Positions 54,589 to 64,000 of a DNA stretch of 64,000 nucleotides are shown piece by piece. A program made the translations under genes and the position numbers. Where the stretch lies: the NCBI GenBank assembly GCA_046349355.1, contig JAXMCM010000015.1:62001-126000 (forward strand), given 5' to 3'. The notes under the pieces are model-generated. The model saw nothing but the letters and a program-made list of their open reading frames with translations, had not been told where the DNA came from and did no database searches. This stretch comes from CALKJU01 sp046349355. GTDB lineage: Bacteria > Pseudomonadota > Alphaproteobacteria > Geminicoccales > Geminicoccaceae. The first letter of the stretch is position 1. Each line of letters starts with the position of its first letter.

Positions 54589-55575
54589 TCAGCGATAGGG
54601 GTCATGGGCCTCGAGATGGTCCTGCACATAGCGGCGAACACCCTCCTCGAGCGAGGTCGTCTGCAGCGGGCACCCGGCGGCCCGCAGGCGGTCGAGGCTG
54701 GCACAGGTGTAGTACTGGTACCGGTCGCGCAGCGCTTCCGGCATGTCGACGAACTCGATCGCCTCGGCCCGGCCCATGGCCTGGAACACGGCGCGCGCGA
54801 GGTCGGCGAAGCTGCGGGCCCGGCCGCTGCCGACGTTGAACAGCCCGCTGACCTCCGGATGCCCGCCCAGCCAGAGCATCACGGCCACGGCATCGTCGAC
54901 CCAGACGAAGTCGCGGAGCTGACCGCCATCGGGGTAGTCGGGCCGGTAGGAGCGGAACAGGCGGGCGCGGCCGGTCTCGCGGACCTGCGACCACAGCTGC
55001 GGCACGACGCTGCGCTGGCCGCCCTTGTGATACTCGTTCGGGCCGTAGACGTTGAAGAACTTGAGGCCGGCCCACTGCGGCGGCCGCGGCGCCCCCGAAG
55101 CGTCGAGGGCGACGATGCGGCGGTCGGTGAGGTGCTTGCTCCAGCCATAGGCGTTGAGCGGCCGCAGCCGCGCCAGCGAGAGCGGGTCGCTCGCATCGTC
55201 GAAACCGGCGCTGCCGTCGCCGTAGGTCGCCGCCGACGAGGCGTAGACCAGGCGGGTGCCGTGCCGGGCGCACCAGGCCCACAGCGCCATCGTCAGGCGG
55301 AAGTTGCTGTCGACGATCAGGTCGGCATCGGTCTCGACCGTCGAGGACACCGCGCCGAGATGGTAGATCAGCTCGACGCTGCCGGCATGGCGGTCGAGCC
55401 AGTCCAGCAGCTGCTCGGGCGGCACGATGTCGGCGAGCGCCCGCTTGGCGATGTTGCGCCATTTGTCGTCGCGGCCGAGCCGGTCGCAGACGACGAGCTC
55501 GCCCAGCCCGTGCCGCTCCAGCGCCTCGACGAGACAGGAGCCGATGAAGCCGGCGCCGCCGGTCACGACGATCAT
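54589..55575 (-). CDS. hldD: ADP-L-glycero-D-manno-heptose 6-epimerase
   Basis: 328 residues. The NADP-binding GGAGFIGSCLVEALE opens the protein; YGWSKHLTD holds the catalytic Tyr and Lys, and NVYGPNEYHKGGQRSV is the HldD-type substrate loop. It epimerises the product of hldE. The ATG at 55575 follows GGGGA. First gene of hldD-hldE-regB-regA-regA'. Confidence 0.95.
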   Translation of the reverse strand: MIVVTGGAGFIGSCLVEALERHGLGELVVCDRLGRDDKWRNIAKRALADIVPPEQLLDWLDRHAGSVELIYHLGAVSSTVETDADLIVDSNFRLTMALWAWCARHGTRLVYASSAATYGDGSAGFDDASDPLSLARLRPLNAYGWSKHLTDRRIVALDASGAPRPPQWAGLKFFNVYGPNEYHKGGQRSVVPQLWSQVRETGRARLFRSYRPDYPDGGQLRDFVWVDDAVAVMLWLGGHPEVSGLFNVGSGRARSFADLARAVFQAMGRAEAIEFVDMPEALRDRYQYYTCASLDRLRAAGCPLQTTSLEEGVRRYVQDHLEAHDPYR

Positions 55576-55741
55576 GCAGTTCCCCAGCCTGCGGCGGAGG
55601 TCCGGAAAGCCGCACCAACACCGCCGCGATGTCAAGGCGGCCGCTTTCACTTGACAGTCGCTGCCCGGGCTATGGCAGGACTTGGTCCGGGCAGGACGAC
55701 CGCTAAGCCTGAGTGCCTGCCGGCGGGATCGACAGGGCATC

Positions 55742-56407
55742 ATGCTGCTGACGCGCGAGGCGCTGCTGTCCGGGGCGCTGCAACGGTTCGTGGCGACGCA
55801 CGGCAAGGTCCGCATCCTCTCCGAGGAGGAGCTCTGCTGCTCGCGGGCCCAGGTGCTGGCCCGCCATCCGCCTGGCACAGACCTCTGGATCTTCGCCTAC
55901 GGCTCGCTGATCTGGAATCCGACGTTCCACTTCGTCGAGCGGCGCATCGGCCAGATCTACGGCATGCATCGCCGGTTCTGCCTGTGGACCCCGCTCGGGC
56001 GCGGCACGCCGGAGCGGCCCGGCCTGATGCTCGGGCTCGAGCGTGGCGGCTCCTGCCAGGGCGTCGGCTTCCGCATCGCCGCCGATGCCGTCGGAACCGA
56101 GCTCGATGCCATCTGGCGGCGCGAGATGGTGACCGGCTCCTACTGCCCGGTCTGGGTCCGCCTGCGGACCGCCGAGGGTCCGGTCGACGCCGTCACCTTC
56201 ATGATCAATAGCCGTCACGAGCGCTATGCCGGCCGCCTTCGCGACGACGAGGTCGTCGACGCCGTGGCCCTCGCCGAGGGTCCCCTCGGCGCCTGCCGCG
56301 ACTACCTGTTCAACACGCTCGAGCATCTCGAGGCGCTGGGGATGCGCGACCGCGGGCTGCGCCGGCTGGCCGAGGCCGTGAAGGTCCGCCGCCTCGGCCT
56401 CGCCTGA
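55742..56407 (+). CDS. chaC: Gamma-glutamylcyclotransferase, ChaC family
   Basis: 221 residues. LWIFAYGSLIWNPTFHF near residue 45 is the ChaC signature and forms the gamma-glutamyl pocket; GMHRRFCLWTPLGRGTPERP follows as in ChaC. These enzymes cleave glutathione to 5-oxoproline and Cys-Gly in the cytoplasm. Start at the ATG beginning MLLTREALL. The gene's last bases form half of a hairpin with the end of the convergent ATPase gene. Confidence 0.93.
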   Translation: MLLTREALLSGALQRFVATHGKVRILSEEELCCSRAQVLARHPPGTDLWIFAYGSLIWNPTFHFVERRIGQIYGMHRRFCLWTPLGRGTPERPGLMLGLERGGSCQGVGFRIAADAVGTELDAIWRREMVTGSYCPVWVRLRTAEGPVDAVTFMINSRHERYAGRLRDDEVVDAVALAEGPLGACRDYLFNTLEHLEALGMRDRGLRRLAEAVKVRRLGLA

Positions 56408-56416
56408 CGCCGCGGC

Positions 56417-56427
<11 letters not shown>
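56397..56427. terminator. Symmetric hairpin formed by two convergent gene ends
   Basis: Perfect 11-base inverted repeat GCCTCGCCTGA / TCAGGCGAGGC with a 9-base loop. Each arm is the last codons plus the TGA stop of one gene (chaC on plus, the ABC ATPase on minus), so both proteins end Leu-Ala. No T-run; a bidirectional block or RNA 3'-end stabiliser is plausible. Confidence 0.55.
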
Positions 56428-57522
<1,095 letters not shown>

Positions 57523-57526
<4 letters not shown>

Positions 57527-58605
57527 CCCTTCACCGCTCCCAGGAGGACGCCCTTGGAGATGAACCGCTGCAGCACCAGGGCCATCAGAATGACGGGCAG
57601 GATCATGATGATGATGATGACGCTCATCGACCACCACAGGATGCCCTTCTCGCCGGCGTTCATGGCGGCGACGAGGATCGGCATGGTCTGGGCCTTGGTG
57701 GTCGAGAGGAAGAGTGCCAGCAGGTACTCGTTCCAGGCGAGGATCAGGACGAGCAGCGTGGTGGCGGCGAGACCGGTGCGCGCCAGGGGCAGGACGATGT
57801 CGAAGAAGGTCAGGAAGCGCGACGCCCCGTCGAGCTGCGCGCTCTCCTCGAGGTCGATCGGGATGGTCTTGAAGAAGTCGTACATCAGCCAGACGACGAT
57901 CGGCAGGTTCACGACCGTGTAGCAGAGGATCAGCGCGACGTGGGTGTCGAGCAGCCGGACCGTCTGGAACATCATGTAGATCGGGATGACCGCGACCACG
58001 GGCGGCAGGATGCGCTGCGAGATCATCCAGAACAGGATGTCGCCGTTGCCGATGCGGCCCTTGAAGCGCGGCGCCACCGCCCGGGCCAGGAACACGAACA
58101 GGGCCACGGCGACGGCCGTGGCGATCCGCCAGTCGACGCCGCCGAGGCCGACCACGAGGGCCGTGCCCAGCAGCACCAGGGCGAAGAACAGCATGGTCGC
58201 GAAGCGCGGCTGGTACTCGATCCGCGCCAGCGCATAGGCCGCCATGCTGCCGATCAGGGCGCAGAAGCCCGTCGAGATGAACGCGACGATGATCGAGTTG
58301 AGGTACGGCCCCCAGACGTCGATGCTGCCCTGGCCGCCGAGCACGTCGCGCCATGCATGCAGGTTCGGCTCGAAGTCGACCCACGGGATGTAGAACGGCC
58401 CCGCATTGACGTCGATCGGCAGCTTCAGCGAGGTGACGATCACCCAGTAGAGGGGGAACAGCACGAACAGCGACCAGAGCGTCAGGAGGCTGTAGGTCAC
58501 CAGCCGGGAGACGAGCGACATCTCGCCGATCCGGGGCGGATCGAAGAGACGGCGGCGGAGCGAGTCCGGGGCGGCCAGCGGACGGCCAAGCGTGCTCGTG
58601 CTCAT
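57523..58605 (-). CDS. Carbohydrate ABC transporter permease, MalG-like
   Basis: 360 residues, longer than a typical MalG (about 280-300) because of two extra hydrophobic segments after the second helix (LFFALVLLGTALVVGLGGVD and WRIATAVAVALFVFLARA). The coupling loop is EESAQLDGASRFLTFFDIVLP. It pairs with the MalF-like gene that overlaps its start. The ATG at 58605 lies in an ATGA overlap. Confidence 0.92.
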
Positions 58606-59777
58606 GCGGCCTTGGCCCGCTGCTTCAGGACGACGAGGTTGAAGAACGACACGCACAGCACGACCGACACGAACAGCAGCAGGTAGGAGATCGCTGCCGA
58701 CTGGGCGAGGTCGGGCGCACGCCAGGCGTAGAAGGCGTGGAGCGTCATCGATTCCGTGGCGATGCCGGGACCGCCGGCGGTCATGATGTTGGGCAGGTCG
58801 ACCAGCTTGAAGGCCTCGATGACGCGGATCAGCATCACCGTCGCCGCCACCGGCGCGATCTGCGGCCAGGTGATCTCGCGGAAGATCTGCCAGCCGCTGG
58901 CACCGTCGACGTCACCGGCCTCGACGAGGTCGCGCGGCACGTTCTCCAGCGCCGCCAGCAGCACGACGAAGATGAACGGGATCCACTGCCAGGAGTCGGC
59001 GACGATGATGAACATCCGCGCCGTCCACGGCTCCGACGCCCAGGCGAAGTCGCCGAGCCCGACCCATTGCCAGACCGGGGCGAACGGCCCCTTGGTGGTG
59101 TCGGCGAGCATCCGGAACGCGTAGCCGATGCCGATCGGCGTGATCATCATCGGCACGAAGAACACGACCCGGAAGAAGGTCCGGCCACGGATCGGCTGGG
59201 CGCACAGGAGCGCCAGCCCGAGGCCGATCAGGAACTGCACGGTGCAGCCGACGACGACGTAGAACAGGGTGACGCCCAGCGTGCCGAACTGATGGCCGCT
59301 GAACATCGTCGCCGCATACATCAGGGCGATGCCGAACAGCGTGGCCGCGGTGATCAGCCGGCCGACGAAGCCCAGCACGGTGAAGGCGGAGCGGATGTAG
59401 CCGACCAGCCACCAGACCAGGGCCACGGTGACCGCCACGATGACCAGCCAGCCGACGGGGCCCATGCCGCCGAAGGTGCCGAGGAAGTGGAACTGCTCCG
59501 TGCCGAAGAACTGCTTCCGGAAATTGGCGAGGCCGACGAACGTGATCTCGTAGGCGCCACCGCGCAGCCGCACCCGCGAGATCGCCAGCACGACCGAGGC
59601 GATCAGCGGAAAGATCGAGAAGATGAGGATCATCACGACCGCCGGCGTGATGAACATCCAGCGGGCCTGCCGGTCGAGCCATTCGCCGGCTCGCCGGTTG
59701 TCGGGAACCGACGGCGAAGCGCCCGGGGGGAGTCCCCCCGGGCGCACCACCGCCGCCTGATCGGCGGTCGCGACCAC
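58602..59777 (-). CDS. Carbohydrate ABC transporter permease, MalF-like
   Basis: 391 residues with extra helices before the core (WLVIVAVTVALVWWLVGYI and LITAATLFGIALMYAATMF). The coupling loop is DLVEAGDVDGASGWQIFREI. The GTG at 59777 is the earliest start; a GC-rich hairpin lies inside the first codons. The insertions in both permeases distinguish this system from maltose-type importers and suggest a distinct subgroup shared by both channels. Confidence 0.9.
   Translation of the reverse strand: MVATADQAAVVRPGGLPPGASPSVPDNRRAGEWLDRQARWMFITPAVVMILIFSIFPLIASVVLAISRVRLRGGAYEITFVGLANFRKQFFGTEQFHFLGTFGGMGPVGWLVIVAVTVALVWWLVGYIRSAFTVLGFVGRLITAATLFGIALMYAATMFSGHQFGTLGVTLFYVVVGCTVQFLIGLGLALLCAQPIRGRTFFRVVFFVPMMITPIGIGYAFRMLADTTKGPFAPVWQWVGLGDFAWASEPWTARMFIIVADSWQWIPFIFVVLLAALENVPRDLVEAGDVDGASGWQIFREITWPQIAPVAATVMLIRVIEAFKLVDLPNIMTAGGPGIATESMTLHAFYAWRAPDLAQSAAISYLLLFVSVVLCVSFFNLVVLKQRAKAA
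59719..59745 (-). promoter_or_regulatory. GC-rich hairpin at the binding-protein/permease junction
   Basis: Perfect 12-base inverted repeat GCGCCCGGGGGG / CCCCCCGGGCGC with a 3-base loop, 50 bases after the binding-protein stop and within the first codons of the permease gene. Hairpins here are known in sugar ABC operons to protect the upstream mRNA and reduce downstream translation. Confidence 0.7.
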
Positions 59778-59794
59778 GCGCCGAGCCTGTCGGC

Positions 59795-61270
59795 TCAGTT
59801 GTTCGGCAGGCCGAGGGACGCCCGATAGAGCTTCAGCTGCTTGTCGCGGCCGAACTCCTCGGTGACCTCTTCCCAGCCGGCGTCGACGTTGGCCAGCGCC
59901 TCCTCGATGGTGATCTCGCCGGCCAGCATGCGCGCCAGCTCGCGATCGAGGACGATGCCCTGGTAGCGCTGCGCGCCGGGGATGCGCAGGTCACCGGCCA
60001 TGTTCGGGCTGTTCAGGCTGTCGCCGATGGCGCCGAGGTAGTTCTTGGCCGACTCCTCGCTGAAGCCTGCCTTGACCCACGGCTCGATGCTGGCGAACTG
60101 CGAGAGCCGGTAGGGGTTGTAACCGGTCCAGCCGATGGTGACGTCGACGTTCGACTGCTCGGGCTGGTTCATGTAGGACAGGAAGCCGTAGGCGGCCTCG
60201 ATGACCTTGGGATCGGCGTTGGCGTTGATGGCGCCGGTCCAGCCGCCGAAGGCCGCGAACGGGGCGTGGTTCACGCCGTCGATCGCGTAGGGGCAGATGT
60301 CGGCGGTGCAGTCGACCAGCTTGCCGGTCTTCCAGTCGAGCACGCGGGTCGTGCCCGGCATGATGACGGCGCCGACCTTGTCCTTGATCTTCGAGGTGTT
60401 CGGATCGATCGAGAGCGGGCCGATGTCGCCCCAGTCGATCATCAGGGCGCAGCGGCCGGAGGTGACCAGCGCGCGGGTGTCGCCGATGTCCTGGTTGAGC
60501 TCGTCAGGCGGCCCGAACTTGCCCGAGTCCTTGAAGAACTGCATCGCGGCAGCCCAGGCCTCGTTGTTGACCATGGGCTTCATGGTCTCGGTATCGAAGA
60601 AGATACCCTGGCTGGTGCCCTTGCTCTGCATGAACTGCGCGGCGATCGACATGATCGCGTAGTAGCTCTGCGCATTGCGCTTCTTGAACATGCAGGAGCC
60701 GAAGTCCGGCTGCCCGTCGCCGTTCATGTCCTTGCCGTTGGCCGCCTCGGCGACCTTCAGGTACTCGTCGAGGGTCTTGGGCGGCTCGAGCCCGAGGTCC
60801 TTCAGGACGTCGGTGCGGTAGTAGACCATCTGGAAATCACCATCGATGGTGATGCCGTAGGTCTTGCCGTCGACCTTCTGGTTGAACTCGCGGAAGTAGG
60901 GCGCGATGTCGTCGATCTTGATCTTGTCGTCCTTCTCGACGAAGGGCGTGAGATCGGCGAGCAGGCCGGCGTCGACCAGCTCGACCGTCCAGCCGGACGA
61001 GAACACGCCGACGTCGATCGAGTTGGTGCCGGTCGACCAGTCGGTCAGCAGCTTCTGGAACAGATCGGCGAACGGCACCTCGGCCACCGTGACCGTGGCG
61101 CCGGTCATCTCGGTGTATTCCTTGCCGCGCTCGACCATGCGCTGGGCGATGACCGGGCCGGGCCGGGTCAGGATGTTGATGTTGACGCCGTCGTAGATCT
61201 TCTCGGCCATGGCGGCAGGCGCCAGCGCCGTCGCTCCCAGCATCGCCAGGAGCAGGGTCTTGCGAACCAT
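59795..61270 (-). CDS. ABC transporter extracellular solute-binding protein (family 1-like)
   Basis: 491 residues with a signal peptide (MVRKTLLLAMLGATALAPAA, cleaved after MA). The mature protein has GVNINILTRPGPVIAQRMVE and FADLFQKLLTDWSTGTNSID, the usual start of family 1 carbohydrate-binding proteins, and a two-lobe fold length. It has two pairs of cysteines (GSCMFKK, SGRCALM, LVDCTADIC). It captures the substrate in the periplasm for the two permeases that follow. Sugar or polyol substrate not determined. Confidence 0.92.
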   Translation of the reverse strand: MVRKTLLLAMLGATALAPAAMAEKIYDGVNINILTRPGPVIAQRMVERGKEYTEMTGATVTVAEVPFADLFQKLLTDWSTGTNSIDVGVFSSGWTVELVDAGLLADLTPFVEKDDKIKIDDIAPYFREFNQKVDGKTYGITIDGDFQMVYYRTDVLKDLGLEPPKTLDEYLKVAEAANGKDMNGDGQPDFGSCMFKKRNAQSYYAIMSIAAQFMQSKGTSQGIFFDTETMKPMVNNEAWAAAMQFFKDSGKFGPPDELNQDIGDTRALVTSGRCALMIDWGDIGPLSIDPNTSKIKDKVGAVIMPGTTRVLDWKTGKLVDCTADICPYAIDGVNHAPFAAFGGWTGAINANADPKVIEAAYGFLSYMNQPEQSNVDVTIGWTGYNPYRLSQFASIEPWVKAGFSEESAKNYLGAIGDSLNSPNMAGDLRIPGAQRYQGIVLDRELARMLAGEITIEEALANVDAGWEEVTEEFGRDKQLKLYRASLGLPNN

Positions 61271-61414
61271 TCCTTCTAGCCTCCCGTGGGCATCCTTGCG
61301 GCCCCGTCCGGGAGAGTGCGAGACAACTCGCCGCTAGCCGGGGGACCTATGCTCGGGACGCATGCTAGAGGCTAGAAAACGCTGCGACAAGCCGCCGGGA
61401 CCGGCTGCGGACCC

Positions 61415-61729
61415 TCAATGCCGCCACGGGCTGCTCGACTCCCGCCGCCCGGGAACCGCGTCGACCTCGATCACCTCGTACTGCCCCTCGATCACCCCCG
61501 AGCGGCGCCGCTGGGCCTCGGTCGCCTCACGCAGCTTGCGCCCGAGCCACCAGCGGCCCACCAGCCCGGCGACCGCGAAGACCGGCACCAGCAGCAGGAA
61601 AACGAGCCCGAAGACGAGGAGCAGCGCGGCGACGGCGGCCCCGCCAAGCGCCAGTCCCGCCCACGTCCGCCATGATCCCGGCGTGCCGGGGCGGAACTGG
61701 TAGGCCTGATAGGCGAAGCGACGGTCCAT
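61415..61729 (-). CDS. Small membrane protein, unknown function
   Basis: 104 residues from the ATG at 61729, seven bases after GGAGG. A hydrophobic stretch of about 45 residues (25-68) could form two helices with a tight turn, followed by a basic segment (RWWLGRKLREATEAQRRR) and a short tail with VIEGQYEVIEVD. The aromatic N-terminus (FAYQAYQF) and that tail look conserved-protein-like, but I cannot name a family. It lies between ampG and the ABC operon. Confidence 0.6.
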   Translation of the reverse strand: MDRRFAYQAYQFRPGTPGSWRTWAGLALGGAAVAALLLVFGLVFLLLVPVFAVAGLVGRWWLGRKLREATEAQRRRSGVIEGQYEVIEVDAVPGRRESSSPWRH

Positions 61730-61822
61730 CGAGACATCCTCCACGAGATGCCTGACATATGGTCCATCGGGCCCGCTGCTGCGAGCCTCAGCCCAGGTTA
61801 ACTCGAAGCAAGGTTTGCGGCG

Positions 61823-63136
61823 TCAGTTCTCGGACAGCCGCGGCATCGAGCCCAGGGGAAGCCCGGATGGCCGCTGGCGGCGCTGCAGCCACCACAGCAG
61901 AGCCAGGGCCGGGATCGCCGCCAGCGTCGTCAGGATGAAGAAGCCTTCCCAGCCGAGCCCCTGCTGCAGCACCCCGGCGAAGCCGGAGAGCAGCGTGCGC
62001 GCCTGGGCCATGAACGACGACAGGAGCGCGTACTGCGTCGCCGTGTAGTTCAGGTTGCACAGCGAGCTCAGGTAGGCGACGAACGCTGCCGTGCCCATGC
62101 CACCGGTGAGGTTCTCGACGGTGATCGTCACCGACAGCATCGTCAGGTCGTGCCCGGCCTGCAGCTGCAGGATGTAGACGAGGTTCGAGATCATCTGGGC
62201 GATGCCGCAGACCCAGAGGCCGTTGAGGATGCCGAGGCGGCGCACGACGAGGCCGCCGAGGAACACGCCGAGCAGCGTCGCGACGAGGCCCCAGCTCTTG
62301 GCGATCGTCGCGATCTCCGTCTTCTCGAAGCCGAGCCCTACGTAGAACGGGCTGGTCAGCGCCCCGAGCAGGGCGTCGCCGAGCTTGTAGAGCATGATGA
62401 AGAGCAGGATCACCACCGCCGTGCCGACGCCGTTGCGGGCGAAGAAGTCGGCGAACGGCTCGACGACCGCCTGGCGGAGCCAGCCGGTCACGTCGTGGCT
62501 CGTTTCGGCAACGGCCGCGGCGGAGCCGGCCGGCTCGCCGTAGAGCAGCACGGCGACGAGGCCGATCAGGATCAGGGCGGCCATGACCGCGTAGGCGGCG
62601 AACCAGCCGTACCACTGGGCGAGGACGAGGGCCCCGGCGCCCGAGGCAAACATCGCCATCCGGTAGCCGAACACGACCGCCGCGGCCCCGGCCCCCTGCT
62701 GCCGTTCCGCGAGGATCTCGACGCGGTAGGCGTCGATGACGATGTCCTGGCTGGCGGAGAGGAAGGCGACGATGACCGCCCAGAACGCGGTCGTCACGAT
62801 ATCGGCGGCCGGGTCGCTGCGGCCGAGCTGCAGGATGGACAGGATCAGCAGCACCTGGATCAGCACGAGCCAGCCGCGCCGCCGGCCCAGCGTGCCCGTG
62901 AGCCACGGCAGGGGCAGCCGGTCGATCACCGGCGACCACAGGAACTTCCAGCTGTAGGCGATGCCGACCCAGGCGAGGAAGCCGACAACGGCGATGTCGA
63001 CCTTCGCCTCCGACGCCCAGAACGTCAGCGTGGCGCCGGTGAGGGCGAGCGGAAGGCCGCTGGCGAAGCCGAGCAGCAAGACGACGATGACCGGGGCCTC
63101 GCCATAGACCGCCAGCGTATCGAGCCACTTGCGCAT
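61823..63136 (-). CDS. ampG: AmpG-type muropeptide permease (MFS)
   Basis: 437 residues, about twelve to fourteen helices. LLLGFASGLPLALTGATLTF, GIAYSWKFLWSPVIDRLPLP and ASQDIVIDAYRVEIL are the characteristic AmpG blocks, the last with the conserved charged pair. It brings anhydro-muropeptides from peptidoglycan turnover into the cytoplasm and in many bacteria feeds beta-lactamase induction. GGAGA precedes the ATG. Confidence 0.93.
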   Translation of the reverse strand: MRKWLDTLAVYGEAPVIVVLLLGFASGLPLALTGATLTFWASEAKVDIAVVGFLAWVGIAYSWKFLWSPVIDRLPLPWLTGTLGRRRGWLVLIQVLLILSILQLGRSDPAADIVTTAFWAVIVAFLSASQDIVIDAYRVEILAERQQGAGAAAVVFGYRMAMFASGAGALVLAQWYGWFAAYAVMAALILIGLVAVLLYGEPAGSAAAVAETSHDVTGWLRQAVVEPFADFFARNGVGTAVVILLFIMLYKLGDALLGALTSPFYVGLGFEKTEIATIAKSWGLVATLLGVFLGGLVVRRLGILNGLWVCGIAQMISNLVYILQLQAGHDLTMLSVTITVENLTGGMGTAAFVAYLSSLCNLNYTATQYALLSSFMAQARTLLSGFAGVLQQGLGWEGFFILTTLAAIPALALLWWLQRRQRPSGLPLGSMPRLSEN

Positions 63137-63185
63137 CGCGTCTCCGTCTGGCCTGCCGTGAACGGCGGGACGTGGCGCGCCGCCG

Positions 63186-63761
63186 CTAGAAGAAGCGCTC
63201 GGTCACCTCGATGACGTCGCCTGGCAGCATCGGCGTGTCGCCGGTCGCCTGCATCGGGGCAGAGTTGGCGCCGCCGCGCTTGAGGATGATGTCGTCCTGG
63301 TCGGCGCGATAGGTGAAGCCCCCGGCCAGGGCCACCGCGGTCAGCACCGTCATGCCGTTGACATAGGGATAGGAGCCCGGGTTGCGGACTTCCCCGAGGA
63401 TGTAGAAGGGCCGGTAGGTCAGGACCTCGATCTGGACCTGCGGGTCGACCAGATAGCCGTCCTGCAGCTTGGCCTCGATCACATGCTCGAGTTCGGTGGT
63501 TGTCAGCCCGCGCGCCTGGATCTCACCGATCAGCGGCATGGAGAAGTTGCCGGCTCCATCCAGCTGGAACTGGCCCGACAGGTCGTCATGCCGGAAGACG
63601 CTGACCTTGATCTGGTCGTTGGCATCGACCTTGTAGGTCGACTGCGTCGCCGCGACCGTCGGGGGTGCCTCGACAGTCGGCGCCTGCTGGAGCGGCGCAC
63701 ACGCCGATGCGAGCGCCGCCGGGGCGAGCAACGCCCCACGCAACACGTCACGCCTATGCAT
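63186..63761 (-). CDS. Polysaccharide export lipoprotein (Wza-like)
   Basis: 191 residues. The signal peptide ends in lipobox ASAC (MHRRDVLRGALLAPAALASA), with a twin-Arg near the start. The mature protein has the poly_export domain YKVDANDQIKVSVFRHDDLSG and an SLBB-type segment FYILGEVRNPGSYPYVNGMT. It is shorter than E. coli Wza, with a single SLBB, typical of the short OPX proteins. It lies downstream of a beta-barrel gene on the same strand. Confidence 0.9.
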   Translation of the reverse strand: MHRRDVLRGALLAPAALASACAPLQQAPTVEAPPTVAATQSTYKVDANDQIKVSVFRHDDLSGQFQLDGAGNFSMPLIGEIQARGLTTTELEHVIEAKLQDGYLVDPQVQIEVLTYRPFYILGEVRNPGSYPYVNGMTVLTAVALAGGFTYRADQDDIILKRGGANSAPMQATGDTPMLPGDVIEVTERFF

Positions 63762-63886
63762 CACCGGCCATCCCTGTCGCAGCACAGGACGGGAAATCCC
63801 CGGCCCGTCGTCACAAGTTGCATGGTGGTCGCCACACTCCGGCGCCCTGAAGGACACCGGATCATGCGCGCCCGACCAGTAGTCGT

Positions 63887-64000
63887 CTAGAGGCGGGCAT
63901 TCAAAGTCAGCATGATCTGATTCCTGTCATAGCCGACGTCATCGACGTTCGAGTCGCGGGTGACGAAGGTATAGATGCCGTCCAGCGAGAAGTTGCGATT
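63887..64000 (-). CDS. Outer-membrane beta-barrel protein, only the C-terminal end visible
   Basis: The last 37 codons of a gene entering from the right edge. Translated, the visible part contains FSLDGIYTFVTRDSNVDDV and NQIMLTLNARL before the TAG stop: alternating strands typical of a barrel C-terminus. A barrel directly before a Wza-like lipoprotein is a common exopolysaccharide-locus arrangement. Confidence 0.6.
   Translation of the reverse strand, partial: NRNFSLDGIYTFVTRDSNVDDVGYDRNQIMLTLNARL

Overview
The window looks like a piece of a GC-rich alphaproteobacterial chromosome, probably from the Rhodospirillales/Geminicoccales neighbourhood. The placement rests on gene content: a 180-kDa-class NAD-dependent glutamate dehydrogenase, the DUF3576-leuS-lptE-holA operon, RegB/RegA redox regulators, a SUV3-like helicase overlapping an S4 protein, a UbiH-family monooxygenase, and heptose (LPS core) genes. 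No phage, insertion sequence or CRISPR array was seen. Both ends cut genes: a hydantoinase/oxoprolinase at the left and an outer-membrane beta-barrel at the right.

1-13 kb: HyuA-like protein (partial), a membrane diguanylate cyclase, an MsbA-type exporter coupled to a phospholipid methyltransferase, the giant glutamate dehydrogenase, then an MBOAT/SGNH acyl-transfer pair with a small basic membrane protein. 13-16 kb: a gene-poor stretch with a zinc-ribbon gene, a large GTGGAA palindrome, tRNA-Arg(CCG), an FmdB-like protein and a UbiH-family monooxygenase. Between that monooxygenase and a GMC dehydrogenase locus lies a strong candidate for a sigma-54-driven small RNA: a consensus -24/-12 element followed about 165 bases later by a textbook terminator, with no gene between.

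16-34 kb: GMC oxidoreductase with a Tat-type small subunit, an AT-richer TylF-like methyltransferase, an orphan pair of oligopeptide-type permeases, the DUF3576-leuS-lptE-holA operon, two beta-barrel proteins, a cupin oxygenase, YggS, cytochrome c, the helicase/S4 pair and a lone DUF433 protein. 34-39 kb: metabolic genes (MetY, CoA-binding protein, iron alcohol dehydrogenase) and a flippase.

39-46 kb: a tightly overlapping hyfB-C-E-F-G-I operon encoding a complex-I/hydrogenase-4-like membrane complex. Its large subunit has lost the nickel-iron cysteines, so it should be an Ehr-type (energy-converting hydrogenase-related) complex rather than a hydrogenase. 46-56 kb: DMT transporter, FecR plus CHASE2-adenylate cyclase, and the run hldD-hldE-regB-regA-regA', in which heptose synthesis is translationally coupled to a redox two-component system with two tandem RegA regulators. 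56-64 kb: ChaC, a carbohydrate ABC importer (binding protein, two permeases, ATPase), AmpG and a polysaccharide export lipoprotein next to the partial beta-barrel.

All calls come from reading the sequence and translations by eye; no database search was run.
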